Of a stretch of DNA of 64,000 bases, positions 30,740 through 39,360 are shown in pieces (the first letter of the stretch is position 1; every line of letters begins with the position of its first letter). The notes under the pieces are model-generated. The model saw only the letters and a list, made by a program, of their open reading frames with translations, made no database searches and was not told the DNA's origin. The stretch covers positions 462,961-526,960 of the forward strand of contig NZ_QMKH01000002.1 in the NCBI RefSeq assembly GCF_003290125.1, given 5' to 3'. A program made the translations under genes and the position numbers. The DNA is from Microvirga flavescens (GTDB lineage: Bacteria > Pseudomonadota > Alphaproteobacteria > Rhizobiales > Beijerinckiaceae).

Positions 30740-31501
30740 TCAGTAAGTGCCTGCGGAAGTCGGGCCCTTGCGGCCCTCGATAGTGGCGATCAAGGCGTCG
30801 TAAACGCTACTTGCGCCGATGCGGAATGTCTTCGGGGTCGCCCAACCGGCGCCCATGATACGGTCGGCAAGCGCGAGATAAAGCGCGGCGTCATCAGACG
30901 TACGAATGCCGCCGGACGGCTTGAGGCCGACCGGACGGCCCGATGCCTTGATAACATTGAGCATGATCTCCGCCGCTTCCGGCGTTGCGGAAACAGGCGT
31001 CTTTCCGGTCGAGGTCTTGATGAAATCGGCACCGGCTTCAATGGAGAGGTGGCTCGCGGTTTCGATCAACGCAGGATCGACGAGCTTGCCCGTTTCCAGA
31101 ATGACCTTGAGCAGACGTCCCTGATCAACGATGTCGCGGATGGCGGACACCATGTCGGATGCAGTCGCGAGATCACCACGCCGCACGGCCTCGTAGGGCA
31201 AAACGAGATCGATCTCGTTCGCGCCGTCGCTCAGCGCCTCCTTCGTGTCTTCCATCACCCGCTCGACATCTTCGCCGCCGGCGGGAAAGTTCACCACCGT
31301 CGCGATACGCACGGGCGAACCCCGCAGCACATCCCGCGCGCGAGTCACGAATTGCGGCCACACGCAGACGGCGGCAACAGGGCCACGCGGATCGCGCGCC
31401 TTCTGACACAGCACGTCGATGGCGTGATCCGTGCAGTTGTCCGTGAGATCTGTCAGATCGAGACAGCGCAGCGCGCGCTGGGCGGTTTCCACATCAGCCA
31501 T
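30740..31501 (-). CDS. deoC: Deoxyribose-phosphate aldolase
   Basis: 253 residues from the ATG at 31501. It splits deoxyribose 5-phosphate to acetaldehyde and glyceraldehyde 3-phosphate. The Schiff-base lysine lies in GADFIKTSTGK, and the second conserved lysine in VGLKPSGGIR. The start at 31501 gives a small overlap with punA; an in-frame ATG 18 nt further upstream would overlap more. Within the operon bmpA...cdd-punA-deoC-deoA. Confidence 0.96.
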   Translation of the reverse strand: MADVETAQRALRCLDLTDLTDNCTDHAIDVLCQKARDPRGPVAAVCVWPQFVTRARDVLRGSPVRIATVVNFPAGGEDVERVMEDTKEALSDGANEIDLVLPYEAVRRGDLATASDMVSAIRDIVDQGRLLKVILETGKLVDPALIETASHLSIEAGADFIKTSTGKTPVSATPEAAEIMLNVIKASGRPVGLKPSGGIRTSDDAALYLALADRIMGAGWATPKTFRIGASSVYDALIATIEGRKGPTSAGTY

Positions 31502-32309
31502 GAGAGAGCTCCACGACAAATGCGCGAATGAGGCGCTTGAACTTTTCCGAAGCTTCCGCCGCCGTGTCCTTGGTTTCCTGATGCGAGGGCGAAGCGCCCT
31601 CGATGCCCGCCGCGAGATTCGTGACGAGGGAAATTGCCATCACGCGCAGGCCGAAGTAACGCCCGAGAATAACCTCGGGAACTGTCGACATGCCGACGAG
31701 ATCACCGCCGAGAATTTGCACCATCTTGATCTCGGCAGGCGTCTCGAAGCTCGGCCCGGAGAGCCAGGCATAGACACCTTCCGGCAGATCGATGCTGCTG
31801 CGCTCTGCGGCCTTCTTCAATGTGCGGCGCAGGCCTTCGTCATACGCGCCGGTGAGCGAGACGAAGCGCCCTTCCGTATGATCGCGCAAAAGCGGATTGC
31901 CGCCGGAGAAATTGAGGTGATCGTTGATCGCCACAAGGCTGCCGGGGCGAATGTTCGCGCGCACGGAGCCAGCCGCATTCGTCGCAACGAGAACCGGAAT
32001 GCCGAGTTCCTTCACGAGCGAAATGGGAAGGCGCATCGCACCCGCATCGCCGGTTTCATAATAATGCGCGCGGCCCTGAAACAGGAGAACGCGCCGCCCT
32101 TCGAGACGTCCAGCAACAAGACGGCCCGCATGGCCCGACACACCGCTCTTCGGAAAATGCGGAATGTCCGCATAAGCGAGGCTGACTGCGTCCTCGAGTT
32201 CATCGACGAGCGTGCCGAGCCCGGTGCCGAGCACGAACGCGGCGTCGAAATGGCCATCGAACCCGCGGGCGCGAACGAAGGCGGCCGTTTCCTGAACATT
32301 CTGTTCCAT
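31494..32309 (-). CDS. punA: Purine nucleoside phosphorylase (trimeric PNP/MTAP class)
   Basis: 271 residues. It phosphorolyses inosine and guanosine and their deoxy forms. It shows the trimeric class marks: VLGTGLGTLVDEL at the start, the HAGRLV phosphate/sugar region, LLFQGRAHYYE, the TNAAGSV block, and near the C-terminus SLVTNLAAGIEG with the base-contacting Asn expected of a purine nucleoside enzyme. Lies between cdd and deoC. Confidence 0.94.
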   Translation of the reverse strand: MEQNVQETAAFVRARGFDGHFDAAFVLGTGLGTLVDELEDAVSLAYADIPHFPKSGVSGHAGRLVAGRLEGRRVLLFQGRAHYYETGDAGAMRLPISLVKELGIPVLVATNAAGSVRANIRPGSLVAINDHLNFSGGNPLLRDHTEGRFVSLTGAYDEGLRRTLKKAAERSSIDLPEGVYAWLSGPSFETPAEIKMVQILGGDLVGMSTVPEVILGRYFGLRVMAISLVTNLAAGIEGASPSHQETKDTAAEASEKFKRLIRAFVVELSHG

Positions 32310-32325
32310 CGAAATCTCTTAACTT

Positions 32326-32727
32326 CTAAAGGCTGAGGTTGTCCGGCCCGAACGAGTACGGCAGCAATTCGCCGAGCGTGAAGCTCTTGCGAATGCCCTC
32401 GGGGCCCGCGACGTGAATGGGTGTATCGGGAAAAGCAAATTCACGAATGCGCTGGCGGCAACCGCCACACGGCGTGACGAGATGCTCGCCATCGCCCATC
32501 ACGACAATGGCTGCAATGCGATCTGCGCCACCCGCGATCATTGCCGAAATCGCACCCGCCTCGGCGCAGGAGCCTACCGGGTAGGCCGCGTTCTCCACAT
32601 TGCACCCAACGAAGACGCGACCATCTGACGTCAGGATTGCCGCGCCCACCTTGAAGCGGGAATACGGCACATAGGCGTTGGCCTGAATGGCCCGTGCGGC
32701 TTCGAAAAGCTTGTCGAGCGTGGACAT
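32326..32727 (-). CDS. cdd: Cytidine deaminase
   Basis: 133 residues, the homotetrameric short class. It deaminates (deoxy)cytidine to (deoxy)uridine. The zinc site uses Cys in GSCAEAGAIS with the catalytic Glu, plus PCGGCRQ; N-terminal YVPYSRFKVGAAI and GCNVENAAYP bind the nucleoside. It follows the permease genes with a 3-nt gap and feeds uridine to the phosphorolysis step and so uracil to Upp. Confidence 0.96.
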   Translation of the reverse strand: MSTLDKLFEAARAIQANAYVPYSRFKVGAAILTSDGRVFVGCNVENAAYPVGSCAEAGAISAMIAGGADRIAAIVVMGDGEHLVTPCGGCRQRIREFAFPDTPIHVAGPEGIRKSFTLGELLPYSFGPDNLSL

Positions 32728-32730
32728 GGC

Positions 32731-33642
32731 TCAGCGCTCCTTCACATAAGGTGAGCCCGAGGCACGCGGCGGGATCGCCTTTCCGATCACGCCCGCGAGC
32801 AGGATAACGGTGAGGAGATAGGGCAGAGCCTGGATCGCTTGAACCGGCACCTCGCCGATACCGGGCAGAGAGACGCCCTGAAGGCGAATGGCAACCGCAT
32901 CGAGCACGCCGAACAGGAAGCAGGTGAACAGTGCAGGCCAGGCGCGCCACTTGGCGAAGATGAGCGCGGCAAGCGCGATGAAGCCCTTGCCCGCCGTCAT
33001 GTTTGGCAGGAAGCCCGCAGACTGACCGACGGACAGATACGTTCCTGCCAGACCGCAAAGCACGCCGCAGATGATGACGGCGGCATAACGCAGGCCCGTT
33101 ACGGAAATGCCCGCCGTGTCCACCGCCGCCGGGTTCTCACCGACCGCGCGCAGACGCAGGCCAAAGCGGGTCTTGCCGAGCACGAACCATGTGACCGGGA
33201 CGGCGAGCAGTGTCAGGAAAACAGGAGCGGAATGGCCGAGGAAGATTTCGTCGAAACGCGCAGCGCCTTCGAGCGGCGGCGTGCGGCCACCCTGCCCGTA
33301 CCACGCATTACCGACGATCGCGGTAAGACCGACCGCCAGCATGTTGATGGCGACGCCGGAGACAATCTGGTTGCCGCGTTGGCTAATGGAAGCGAAGCCG
33401 TGAATGAGCGCGAAGGCAACGGCTGCACCAGTCCCGGCGAGAAGGCCCACCCACGCCGAACCGGATGCGTGCGCTGCGGCGGCGGCGGCGAAGGCCGCCA
33501 CGAGCATCTTGCCTTCAAGTCCGATATCGACGACGCCGGAGCGCTCGGACCAGAGGCCGGCAAGGCACGCCGCGAGAAGTGGGATCGACAGCCGCAGGGA
33601 GGAGTCGAAAAGGCCTCCGAAAACACTGACGTCCATGTTCAA
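32731..33642 (-). CDS. Nucleoside ABC transporter permease (BmpA-linked, NupC/YufQ type)
   Basis: 303 residues, about eight hydrophobic segments. One of two permeases of a BMP-family nucleoside importer, the branched-chain-permease-like fold (BPD_transp_2). Marks include LWSERSGVVDIGLEGKML at the N-terminal side and GENPAAVDTAGISV, the cytoplasmic coupling loop. Overlaps the second permease gene by 4 bp and precedes cdd by 3 nt. Confidence 0.92.
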   Translation of the reverse strand: MNMDVSVFGGLFDSSLRLSIPLLAACLAGLWSERSGVVDIGLEGKMLVAAFAAAAAAHASGSAWVGLLAGTGAAVAFALIHGFASISQRGNQIVSGVAINMLAVGLTAIVGNAWYGQGGRTPPLEGAARFDEIFLGHSAPVFLTLLAVPVTWFVLGKTRFGLRLRAVGENPAAVDTAGISVTGLRYAAVIICGVLCGLAGTYLSVGQSAGFLPNMTAGKGFIALAALIFAKWRAWPALFTCFLFGVLDAVAIRLQGVSLPGIGEVPVQAIQALPYLLTVILLAGVIGKAIPPRASGSPYVKER

Positions 33643-34745
33643 GCCCTCGCCTGTCTCATCGCCGGCGTCAGCACGCGCGCCACGATCCGACGGAACAGCC
33701 CTTCCAGCGCACCCGCGAAAAGAATGATGATGCCGCCGATAACAACCACCATGTCGCGCGTGATCGCAGGGCGTTCAAAGGAAAGCTCAGCACCACCCTG
33801 ATAGAGAATGCCGAACAGGAGCGACGCGAGGATGATGCCGAGCGGGTGCGCGCGCCCCATGAGCGCGACCGCGATGCCGACGAAGCCGTAACCGGACGTG
33901 AATTCGAGCAGCAGGCGATGCTGGTAGCCCATCAGCTCGTTCACCGCGAGGCCGCCCGCCAGCGCGCCGGAGAGAACCATCGCAATCACGATGATGCGCG
34001 CGGGCGAGATGCCCGCATAGACCGCCGCCGTCGGATTCGAGCCCACCGTGCGGATGGCGTAGCCGAGGCGCGAACGGTAGATCAGAAGCCAGATCGCATA
34101 AGCTGCCGCCAGCGCGAGGAAGAACGTGAGATTGAGCTGCGACGGCGCGACCTCGATGCCGAATACAGCAAGGATTTCATGCACGAACGGAATCTGCGAC
34201 TGCTCCGGAAACGCGCGCGTCTCCGGGTTCATGTTCGTCGGCTCGCGCAACACGTTGACGAGAAGATAGACGATGAGCACGCTCGCGAGCCAGTTGAACA
34301 TGATCGTCGTGATCACGATGTGGCTGCCGCGCTTGGCCTGCAGATAGCCGGGGATCGCGCCCCACAAGGCCCCGAACGCCGCCGCGCCTAGAATGCCGAG
34401 CGGGATCAGGAGAAAGCCCGGCAGGAAGCTGAAATTGAGCAGCACCAGCGCCGTGCCGAGGCCAGCGAGCGTCGCCTGTCCTTCCGCGCCGATGTTGAAC
34501 AGGCCCGCATGATAAGCCACCGCGACAGCAAGCCCGGTGAAGATGAAATTCGTCGCGTAGAACAGCGTGAAGCCGAGCCCCTCGCCCGTGCCGAGGCTGC
34601 CCTGCAGAAGAAGACGCGTCGCCGTCAGCGGGCTCTCGCCGATACCGACGACGACAAGTCCCGCCACGAGAAAGGCGGCGACGACGGAAACCGCAGGCAC
34701 GAGGGCCGTATCGGCCCATTTGGGAAGATCGATAGGAGCGCTCAC
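33639..34745 (-). CDS. Nucleoside ABC transporter permease (NupB/YufP type)
   Basis: 368 residues, about ten hydrophobic segments. Partner permease of the importer, recognised by the LFNIGAEGQATLAGLG block and the coupling-loop-like IRTVGSNPTAAVYAGIS. It overlaps the next permease by 4 bp and the VOC gene by 4 bp, so the VOC protein is translated inside the transporter operon. Confidence 0.93.
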   Translation of the reverse strand: MSAPIDLPKWADTALVPAVSVVAAFLVAGLVVVGIGESPLTATRLLLQGSLGTGEGLGFTLFYATNFIFTGLAVAVAYHAGLFNIGAEGQATLAGLGTALVLLNFSFLPGFLLIPLGILGAAAFGALWGAIPGYLQAKRGSHIVITTIMFNWLASVLIVYLLVNVLREPTNMNPETRAFPEQSQIPFVHEILAVFGIEVAPSQLNLTFFLALAAAYAIWLLIYRSRLGYAIRTVGSNPTAAVYAGISPARIIVIAMVLSGALAGGLAVNELMGYQHRLLLEFTSGYGFVGIAVALMGRAHPLGIILASLLFGILYQGGAELSFERPAITRDMVVVIGGIIILFAGALEGLFRRIVARVLTPAMRQARA

Positions 34746-35176
34746 GATTGGCTATCCGGCAAAAACATGTGACCCTGCTCATCGAGCGGGAAGAAAGGAT
34801 TCCAGGCGACTTCCCACACATGCCCATCGGGATCTGCGAAGTAGCCTGAATAGCCGCCCCAGAACGCATCCTGCAGCGGCTTGAGTTCACGCGCGCCGGC
34901 CTTCAGCGCCAATGCGAAAACCTCATCGGCCTCCGCCTTCGAGCGCGCGTTGTAGGCAAGCGTGATGGCGGCGAACCCTGTCGGGCGATCCTCCACATGC
35001 GCGTCGTTGGCAAGGTCGGATCTGCCGAACAGGGCAAGCGCGAGGCCGTTCGCCTGAAAGAAGGTGACGCTGGGTTGGCTGGCGCTAGAGGCTTTCCATC
35101 CCCAGGCCTCGTAGAAGGCTGTCGCCCGGGCGACATCCGCAACGCCCAGGGTGACGAGTGTCAGTCGTGGTTGCAT
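34742..35176 (-). CDS. VOC (glyoxalase/dioxygenase-like) family protein in the nucleoside operon
   Basis: 144 residues, one VOC domain made of two beta-alpha-beta-beta-beta modules: LTLVTLGVADVARATAFYEA-GW at the start and the second module ending GYFADPDGHVWEVAWNPFF, where the Glu and an earlier residue would bind metal. The first-module His of classical glyoxalase I is not obvious. Substrate unknown. It overlaps the ATPase gene by 1 base and the permease by 4 bp, so it is made in step with the transporter; its role in nucleoside use is not explained. Confidence 0.85.
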   Translation of the reverse strand: MQPRLTLVTLGVADVARATAFYEAWGWKASSASQPSVTFFQANGLALALFGRSDLANDAHVEDRPTGFAAITLAYNARSKAEADEVFALALKAGARELKPLQDAFWGGYSGYFADPDGHVWEVAWNPFFPLDEQGHMFLPDSQS

Positions 35177-36708
35177 CAGGCTGCGCGCTCCGTCACACCG
35201 GCCATGAGAAGGCCGAGATCCTGTTCATCCGTTTCATGCGCCTTGCGCTCGCCGGTGATCTGGCCGCCGCACATGGTCAGAATGCGGTCCGAGAGATTCA
35301 TGATCTCTTCAAGCTCGACCGAGACGAGGAGAATGCCGACACCGGCATCGCGCAAAGCGATGAGGCGACGATGAATGAACTCGATCGCACCGATATCCAC
35401 GCCGCGCGTCGGCTGGCCGACGAGAAGAACCTTGGGGTTACGCTCGATCTCGCGCGCAAGAACGATCTTCTGCTGATTGCCACCGGAGAATTTTGACGAT
35501 TTCAACCGCGGCGCAGGCGGGCGCACATCGTAAGCTTCCATCTTCGCGGAAAGATCCGCGATCATGCGGCCATGATCGAGCAACGGCCCAGGGCCGAGGC
35601 GCGGATCGTCGGTGAAACCAAGCACGGCGCTCTCGAAGGCGGGGAAGGCCGGAACGAGGCCCATGCGCAGTCGATCTTCCGGCACATGGAGCACGCCGAG
35701 CTTGCGCATCGCGTGAGGGTTATGCTCCTCGAAGCGAATGTCGCGACCCTCGAAGCGGATCTTGCCGAGCACTTGCTGACGCATGCCGGCAAGCGTTTCC
35801 AGCAATTCGCTTTGGCCGTTGCCAGCCACGCCCGCGATGCCGACGATCTCGCCCGCATGGACGGTGAGAGAAGCGTTCGCGACACGCAGCACGCCGCGGT
35901 TGTCGATGACAGACAGCCCTTCGACCTCGAGCAGCGGCGCGCCCGGTTCGCGTGCGGATTTTTCGACGTGCAGCAGAACGCGACGACCCACCATCTGCTC
36001 CGCCAGCTCGGGAGGCGATGTGTCCTTCGTTTCCAAGCTCGCGACCATCTCGCCACGGCGCATGACGGAAACGCGGTCGGTCACAGCCATGATCTCACGC
36101 AGCTTGTGCGTGATGAGAATGATCGTCTTGCCCTGGGCCTTCAGCGCGCGCAGCAGCTCGAAGAGCGCATCAGCCTCCGCCGGCGTCAGCACCGCCGTCG
36201 GCTCATCCAGAATGAGAATATCAGCGCCGCGATAAAGGGCTTTCAGAATTTCGACGCGCTGCTGCAAGCCGACAGAGAGTTCGCCGACGGTGGCGTCGAG
36301 ATCGATCTCGAGGCCATAATCCTGTGCGAGGCGCGCAAGCTCGGCGCGCACTTTCGCTTCGCCGGCGCGCAGCGTGAAGCCGCCTTCCGCGCCAAGCATG
36401 ACGTTTTCGACGACACTCAGCGGCTCGACCAGCATGAAGTGCTGATGCACCATGCCGATGCCCGCGGAAATCGCATCGTTGGGCGTTGCGATGGAAATGG
36501 GTTTTCCGTTGACGCGAATTTCACCGGAATCGGCCTCGTAGAAGCCATAGAGAATCGACATGAGCGTCGACTTGCCCGCGCCGTTCTCACCGACGATGCC
36601 GTGAATCGTCCCGCGCTCGACGGTGAGGTTCACGTCCTTGTTGGCGTGAACGGCTCCGAAGCGCTTGTTGACGGCTTTCAGTTCAATGGCGGGAAACATC
36701 GAGAACAC
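35176..36708 (-). CDS. Nucleoside ABC transporter ATP-binding protein (NupA/YufO type)
   Basis: 510 residues with two ABC domains. Domain 1 has Walker A GENGAGKSTLM, signature LSVGLQQRVEIL and LILDEPTAVLTP. Domain 2 is degenerate in Walker A (GVAGNGQSELLE) with signature FSGGNQQKIVLAREI, the usual state in sugar/nucleoside importers of this class. Follows bmpA after a 137-bp spacer with two stem-loops. Confidence 0.93.
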   Translation of the reverse strand: MFSMFPAIELKAVNKRFGAVHANKDVNLTVERGTIHGIVGENGAGKSTLMSILYGFYEADSGEIRVNGKPISIATPNDAISAGIGMVHQHFMLVEPLSVVENVMLGAEGGFTLRAGEAKVRAELARLAQDYGLEIDLDATVGELSVGLQQRVEILKALYRGADILILDEPTAVLTPAEADALFELLRALKAQGKTIILITHKLREIMAVTDRVSVMRRGEMVASLETKDTSPPELAEQMVGRRVLLHVEKSAREPGAPLLEVEGLSVIDNRGVLRVANASLTVHAGEIVGIAGVAGNGQSELLETLAGMRQQVLGKIRFEGRDIRFEEHNPHAMRKLGVLHVPEDRLRMGLVPAFPAFESAVLGFTDDPRLGPGPLLDHGRMIADLSAKMEAYDVRPPAPRLKSSKFSGGNQQKIVLAREIERNPKVLLVGQPTRGVDIGAIEFIHRRLIALRDAGVGILLVSVELEEIMNLSDRILTMCGGQITGERKAHETDEQDLGLLMAGVTERAA

Positions 36709-36761
36709 TCACCACGTCATCCCCGGCGCGCAGCTCGCCTGCCGGTGAATGGAAATGGATT

Positions 36762-36826
36762 GGGCGACCGCCTCCAAGGAGCGGCCGCCCCTGAACTCTG
36801 TCCTGCCGCGCCTGAGGCACGGCAGG
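36762..36826 (-). other. Two stem-loops between bmpA and the ATPase gene
   Basis: The first pairs 36762-36775 with 36778-36790 (GGGCG-x-CCGC...; one mismatch and one bulge). The second pairs CCTGCCG (36802-36808) with CGGCAGG (36820-36826), with an inner GCC/GGC pair. They lie just after the binding-protein gene. Such structures commonly protect the 5' message or reduce read-through so that the binding protein exceeds the membrane components. Confidence 0.6.
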
Positions 36827-36845
36827 CAGCATGACAGCCTGATGC

Positions 36846-37850
36846 TTATTGCACCGGGCACTTCGAGTCGGACATGTAGTCATGCACCTTGATGGTGCCC
36901 GACTTGATGCCTTCGGCAGCCTTGTCGGCGGCGGCCTTCATCTCGGTGGTGATGAGCGACTTGTTGTTGTCGTCGAGCGCCCAGGCCACGCCGTCTTCCT
37001 TGAGGCCGAGGACAGAAACGCCCGGCTTGAAGGTGCCCTTCTTCGCCTGATCGAAGGCGTTGTAGGTCGCGACGTCGACGCGCTTCACCATCGAGGTGAG
37101 CATCTTGCCCGGGTGCAGGCCGTTCTGGTTCGAATCGACGCCGATGCCGAGCTTGCCTTCCTTGGCCGCCGTACCGAGAACGCCGACGCCGGTTCCGCCA
37201 GCCGCGTGGTAGATCACGTCGGCACCGCGGTCGATCTGGCTCTTGGCGAGTTCACCGCCCTTGACGGGGTCGTTCCAAGCCGCGCCGGTGGTGCCGGTCA
37301 TGTTCTGGAACACTTCGGCGTTGGCCTTGGCGTACTTGGCGCCCTGGACGTAGCCGCAGGCAAACTTGCGGATCAGCGGAATATCCATGCCGCCGACGAA
37401 GCCGACCTTGCCGGTCTTGGAGGCCTGAACCGCGAGAAGGCCGACGAGGAAGGAGCCTTCATGCTCCTTGAACACGACGGACTGCACGTTGGGCTTTTCG
37501 ACGACCGCGTCGATGATGGCGAACTTGGTCTTCGGGAACTCTTCCGCAACCTTCTTCAGCGCCGTTTCCTGGCTGAAACCGACCGCCACGATGGGCGAGA
37601 AGCCGTCACGGGCGAAGCGGCGCAGGGCCTGCTCGCGCTGGGCGTCGTTCTGCGGCTCGAAATCGCGATAATCGGTGCCGGTGTCCTTCTTGAACTTTTC
37701 AGCACCCGTATGCACGCCCTCATTGAAGGACTTGTCGAACTTGCCGCCGAGATCATAGACGATCGCCGGCTTGAAAGCCTCCTGCGCGAAAGCCGCCGTT
37801 GCGGAAAAAGCCACGCCCGCAAGCGCAAGCCCAAGTTTCTTGATTTTCAT
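36846..37850 (-). CDS. bmpA: BMP family nucleoside-binding ABC transporter substrate-binding protein
   Basis: 334 residues. The start at 37850 gives a clean signal peptide MKIKKLGLALAGVAFSATAAFA; the open frame extends 23 codons further without homology. The mature part begins KPAIVYDLGGKFDKSFNEGV, the BMP/PnrA signature in which Asp and Phe contact the nucleoside. A CxxC or lipobox Cys is absent, so the protein is a free periplasmic one. It is the first gene of the nine-gene nucleoside uptake and degradation operon. Confidence 0.93.
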   Translation of the reverse strand: MKIKKLGLALAGVAFSATAAFAQEAFKPAIVYDLGGKFDKSFNEGVHTGAEKFKKDTGTDYRDFEPQNDAQREQALRRFARDGFSPIVAVGFSQETALKKVAEEFPKTKFAIIDAVVEKPNVQSVVFKEHEGSFLVGLLAVQASKTGKVGFVGGMDIPLIRKFACGYVQGAKYAKANAEVFQNMTGTTGAAWNDPVKGGELAKSQIDRGADVIYHAAGGTGVGVLGTAAKEGKLGIGVDSNQNGLHPGKMLTSMVKRVDVATYNAFDQAKKGTFKPGVSVLGLKEDGVAWALDDNNKSLITTEMKAAADKAAEGIKSGTIKVHDYMSDSKCPVQ

Positions 37851-38112
37851 CAGCACTATTCCCCTGTTTGTTCCCGGTGTTACCCGGTTGCCGAAGAACG
37901 ATGGCACGGGAAGGGCCATGCGCCAAGCGCCCTGTCAAGCAAACGTGCTACTTGCTCCCAAGAATGGTTGATCGGGACCTATCCAAACCTACGGTCTATC
38001 CGGCAAAGCGGAATTCGGTTCTCAATAAAGATCGCCGCGCGCCCTGAACCAGCCCAGTCCACCCTTCGACTGTCATATTCAACGGGGCGGGATCTTGGTC
38101 TAAGCTCCGGCC

Positions 38113-38952
38113 ATGTCCTTGTCCGAGCAAGAAGTCGACCGTTATGCCCGCCACCTCGTCCTGCAGGACGTCGGGGGGCCGGGTCAGGCCAAATTGAAGG
38201 CTGCGCGGGTCCTCGTCATCGGTGCCGGGGGCCTTGGTGCGCCGGTGCTGCAATATCTCGCTGCGGCAGGCGTCGGCACGCTCGGGATCGTGGACGACGA
38301 CATGGTTTCACTGTCGAACCTGCAGCGGCAGGTGATTCATGGCACGCCGGATATCGGGCACCTGAAGGCAGAGAGCGCCGCGCAGGCCATTGCGAGATTG
38401 AATCCGCATGTCCAGGTGGCAGAGCACGCCCTGCGGCTGACCCCGGAGAATGCTCAGGACCTTATCAGCGCCTACGATCTCGTGGCCGACGGGTCGGATA
38501 ATTTCGAGACGCGCTATGCCGTTTCGGACGCCTGCTTCCATACCCGCCGCCCCCTGGTGACGGCGGCGCTCGGCCAGTTCGACGGCTCGATCACGACCAT
38601 CCGCGCCCACGAGCCGGGCCCGGACGGCAAGCCGAATCCCACCTATCGCTGCCTTTTCCCCTCCCCGCCCCCGCCCGGCACGGTCCCCACCTGTGCCGAG
38701 GCCGGGGTGCTGGGTGCGCTCGCTGGCGTCATGGGAAGCCTGATGGCGATGGAGGTGATCCGCGAAATCGTCGGCTTCGGCGAAAGCCTCGTCGGGCGCC
38801 TGCTCATGGTGGATGCCCGGTCGATGCGGTTCGAAACCGTGCGTTACGGCTGGGATCCGGGGAATCCGTTGAATGGGGTCAATTCAGCCTCGTCCCGGGC
38901 GAAGCGCAGCGAAGAGCCGGATTCGTCTGGGAAGCTGCCACCCCATGAATGA
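38113..38952 (+). CDS. moeB: MoeB/ThiF family adenylyltransferase (HesA/MoeB/ThiF), altered C-terminus
   Basis: 279 residues. Activates a sulfur-carrier protein by adenylation. The ATP motif GAGGLGAPVLQYLAAAGVG lies near residue 37; RQVIH, DGSDNFETR and the YRCLFPSPPPPGTVPTCAEAGVLG block with the crossover-loop Cys follow. The CxxC zinc pairs of E. coli MoeB are not present. After NPLNG near residue 256 the usual family ending is replaced by about 23 residues translated from a palindromic-repeat fragment. It overlaps the GIY-YIG gene by 8 bp. Confidence 0.88.
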   Translation: MSLSEQEVDRYARHLVLQDVGGPGQAKLKAARVLVIGAGGLGAPVLQYLAAAGVGTLGIVDDDMVSLSNLQRQVIHGTPDIGHLKAESAAQAIARLNPHVQVAEHALRLTPENAQDLISAYDLVADGSDNFETRYAVSDACFHTRRPLVTAALGQFDGSITTIRAHEPGPDGKPNPTYRCLFPSPPPPGTVPTCAEAGVLGALAGVMGSLMAMEVIREIVGFGESLVGRLLMVDARSMRFETVRYGWDPGNPLNGVNSASSRAKRSEEPDSSGKLPPHE

Positions 38953-39238
38953 GGCTTTCTATGTCTACATTCTGGCGACCCGTAAGGACGGGCCGATTTA
39001 CATCGGCATCACCGGCAACCTCCACCGGCGGATTTTCGAGCACAAGACACACGCCATTCGCGGTTTCACGGCACGGTACAATGTGGATCGTCTGGTCTAC
39101 TTCGAAACCTTCGACACGCCCGATGCTGCAATAGCGAGAGAAAAACAGCTTAAGAAATGGCACCGCGCCTGGAAGATTGCGTTGATTGAGCGCGAGAACC
39201 CTGAATGGCGCGACTTGGCCGAGGAGTTCATTCCATAA
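38945..39238 (+). CDS. GIY-YIG domain protein (UPF0213-like)
   Basis: 97 residues, a stand-alone GIY-YIG nuclease domain. The two strands read FYVYILATRK and IYIGITGNLHRRI-x-EH, with the conserved Arg after the YIG motif, and ends with the REKQLKKWHRAWKIALIE helix typical of small YhbQ-like proteins. Function is unclear; roles in DNA repair have been proposed for the family. The start at 38945 is set by homology; upstream codons translate the moeB tail repeat. Confidence 0.9.
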   Translation: MNEAFYVYILATRKDGPIYIGITGNLHRRIFEHKTHAIRGFTARYNVDRLVYFETFDTPDAAIAREKQLKKWHRAWKIALIERENPEWRDLAEEFIP

Positions 39239-39250
39239 AGAAAAGAAGCC

Positions 39251-39354
39251 CGTCATCCCGGACGCGGCAAAGCCGCGATCCGGGATCGTATGACACGTTG
39301 GGCGTTTTTTTCTAAGAGCGATCCCGGATCTCGCTTCGCTCGTCCGGGATGACG
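39251..39354. repeat. Palindromic intergenic repeat, copy 2
   Basis: A 104-bp element bounded by CGTCATCCCGG and CCGGGATGACG, with inner GATCCGGGATC and GATCCCGGATC cores and a T8-like run in the middle. It matches copy 1 (11180-11284) in length, ends and order of cores. It lies between the convergent GIY-YIG gene and pheT and may also serve as a bidirectional terminator. Confidence 0.82.
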
Positions 39355-39360
39355 ATCTCG

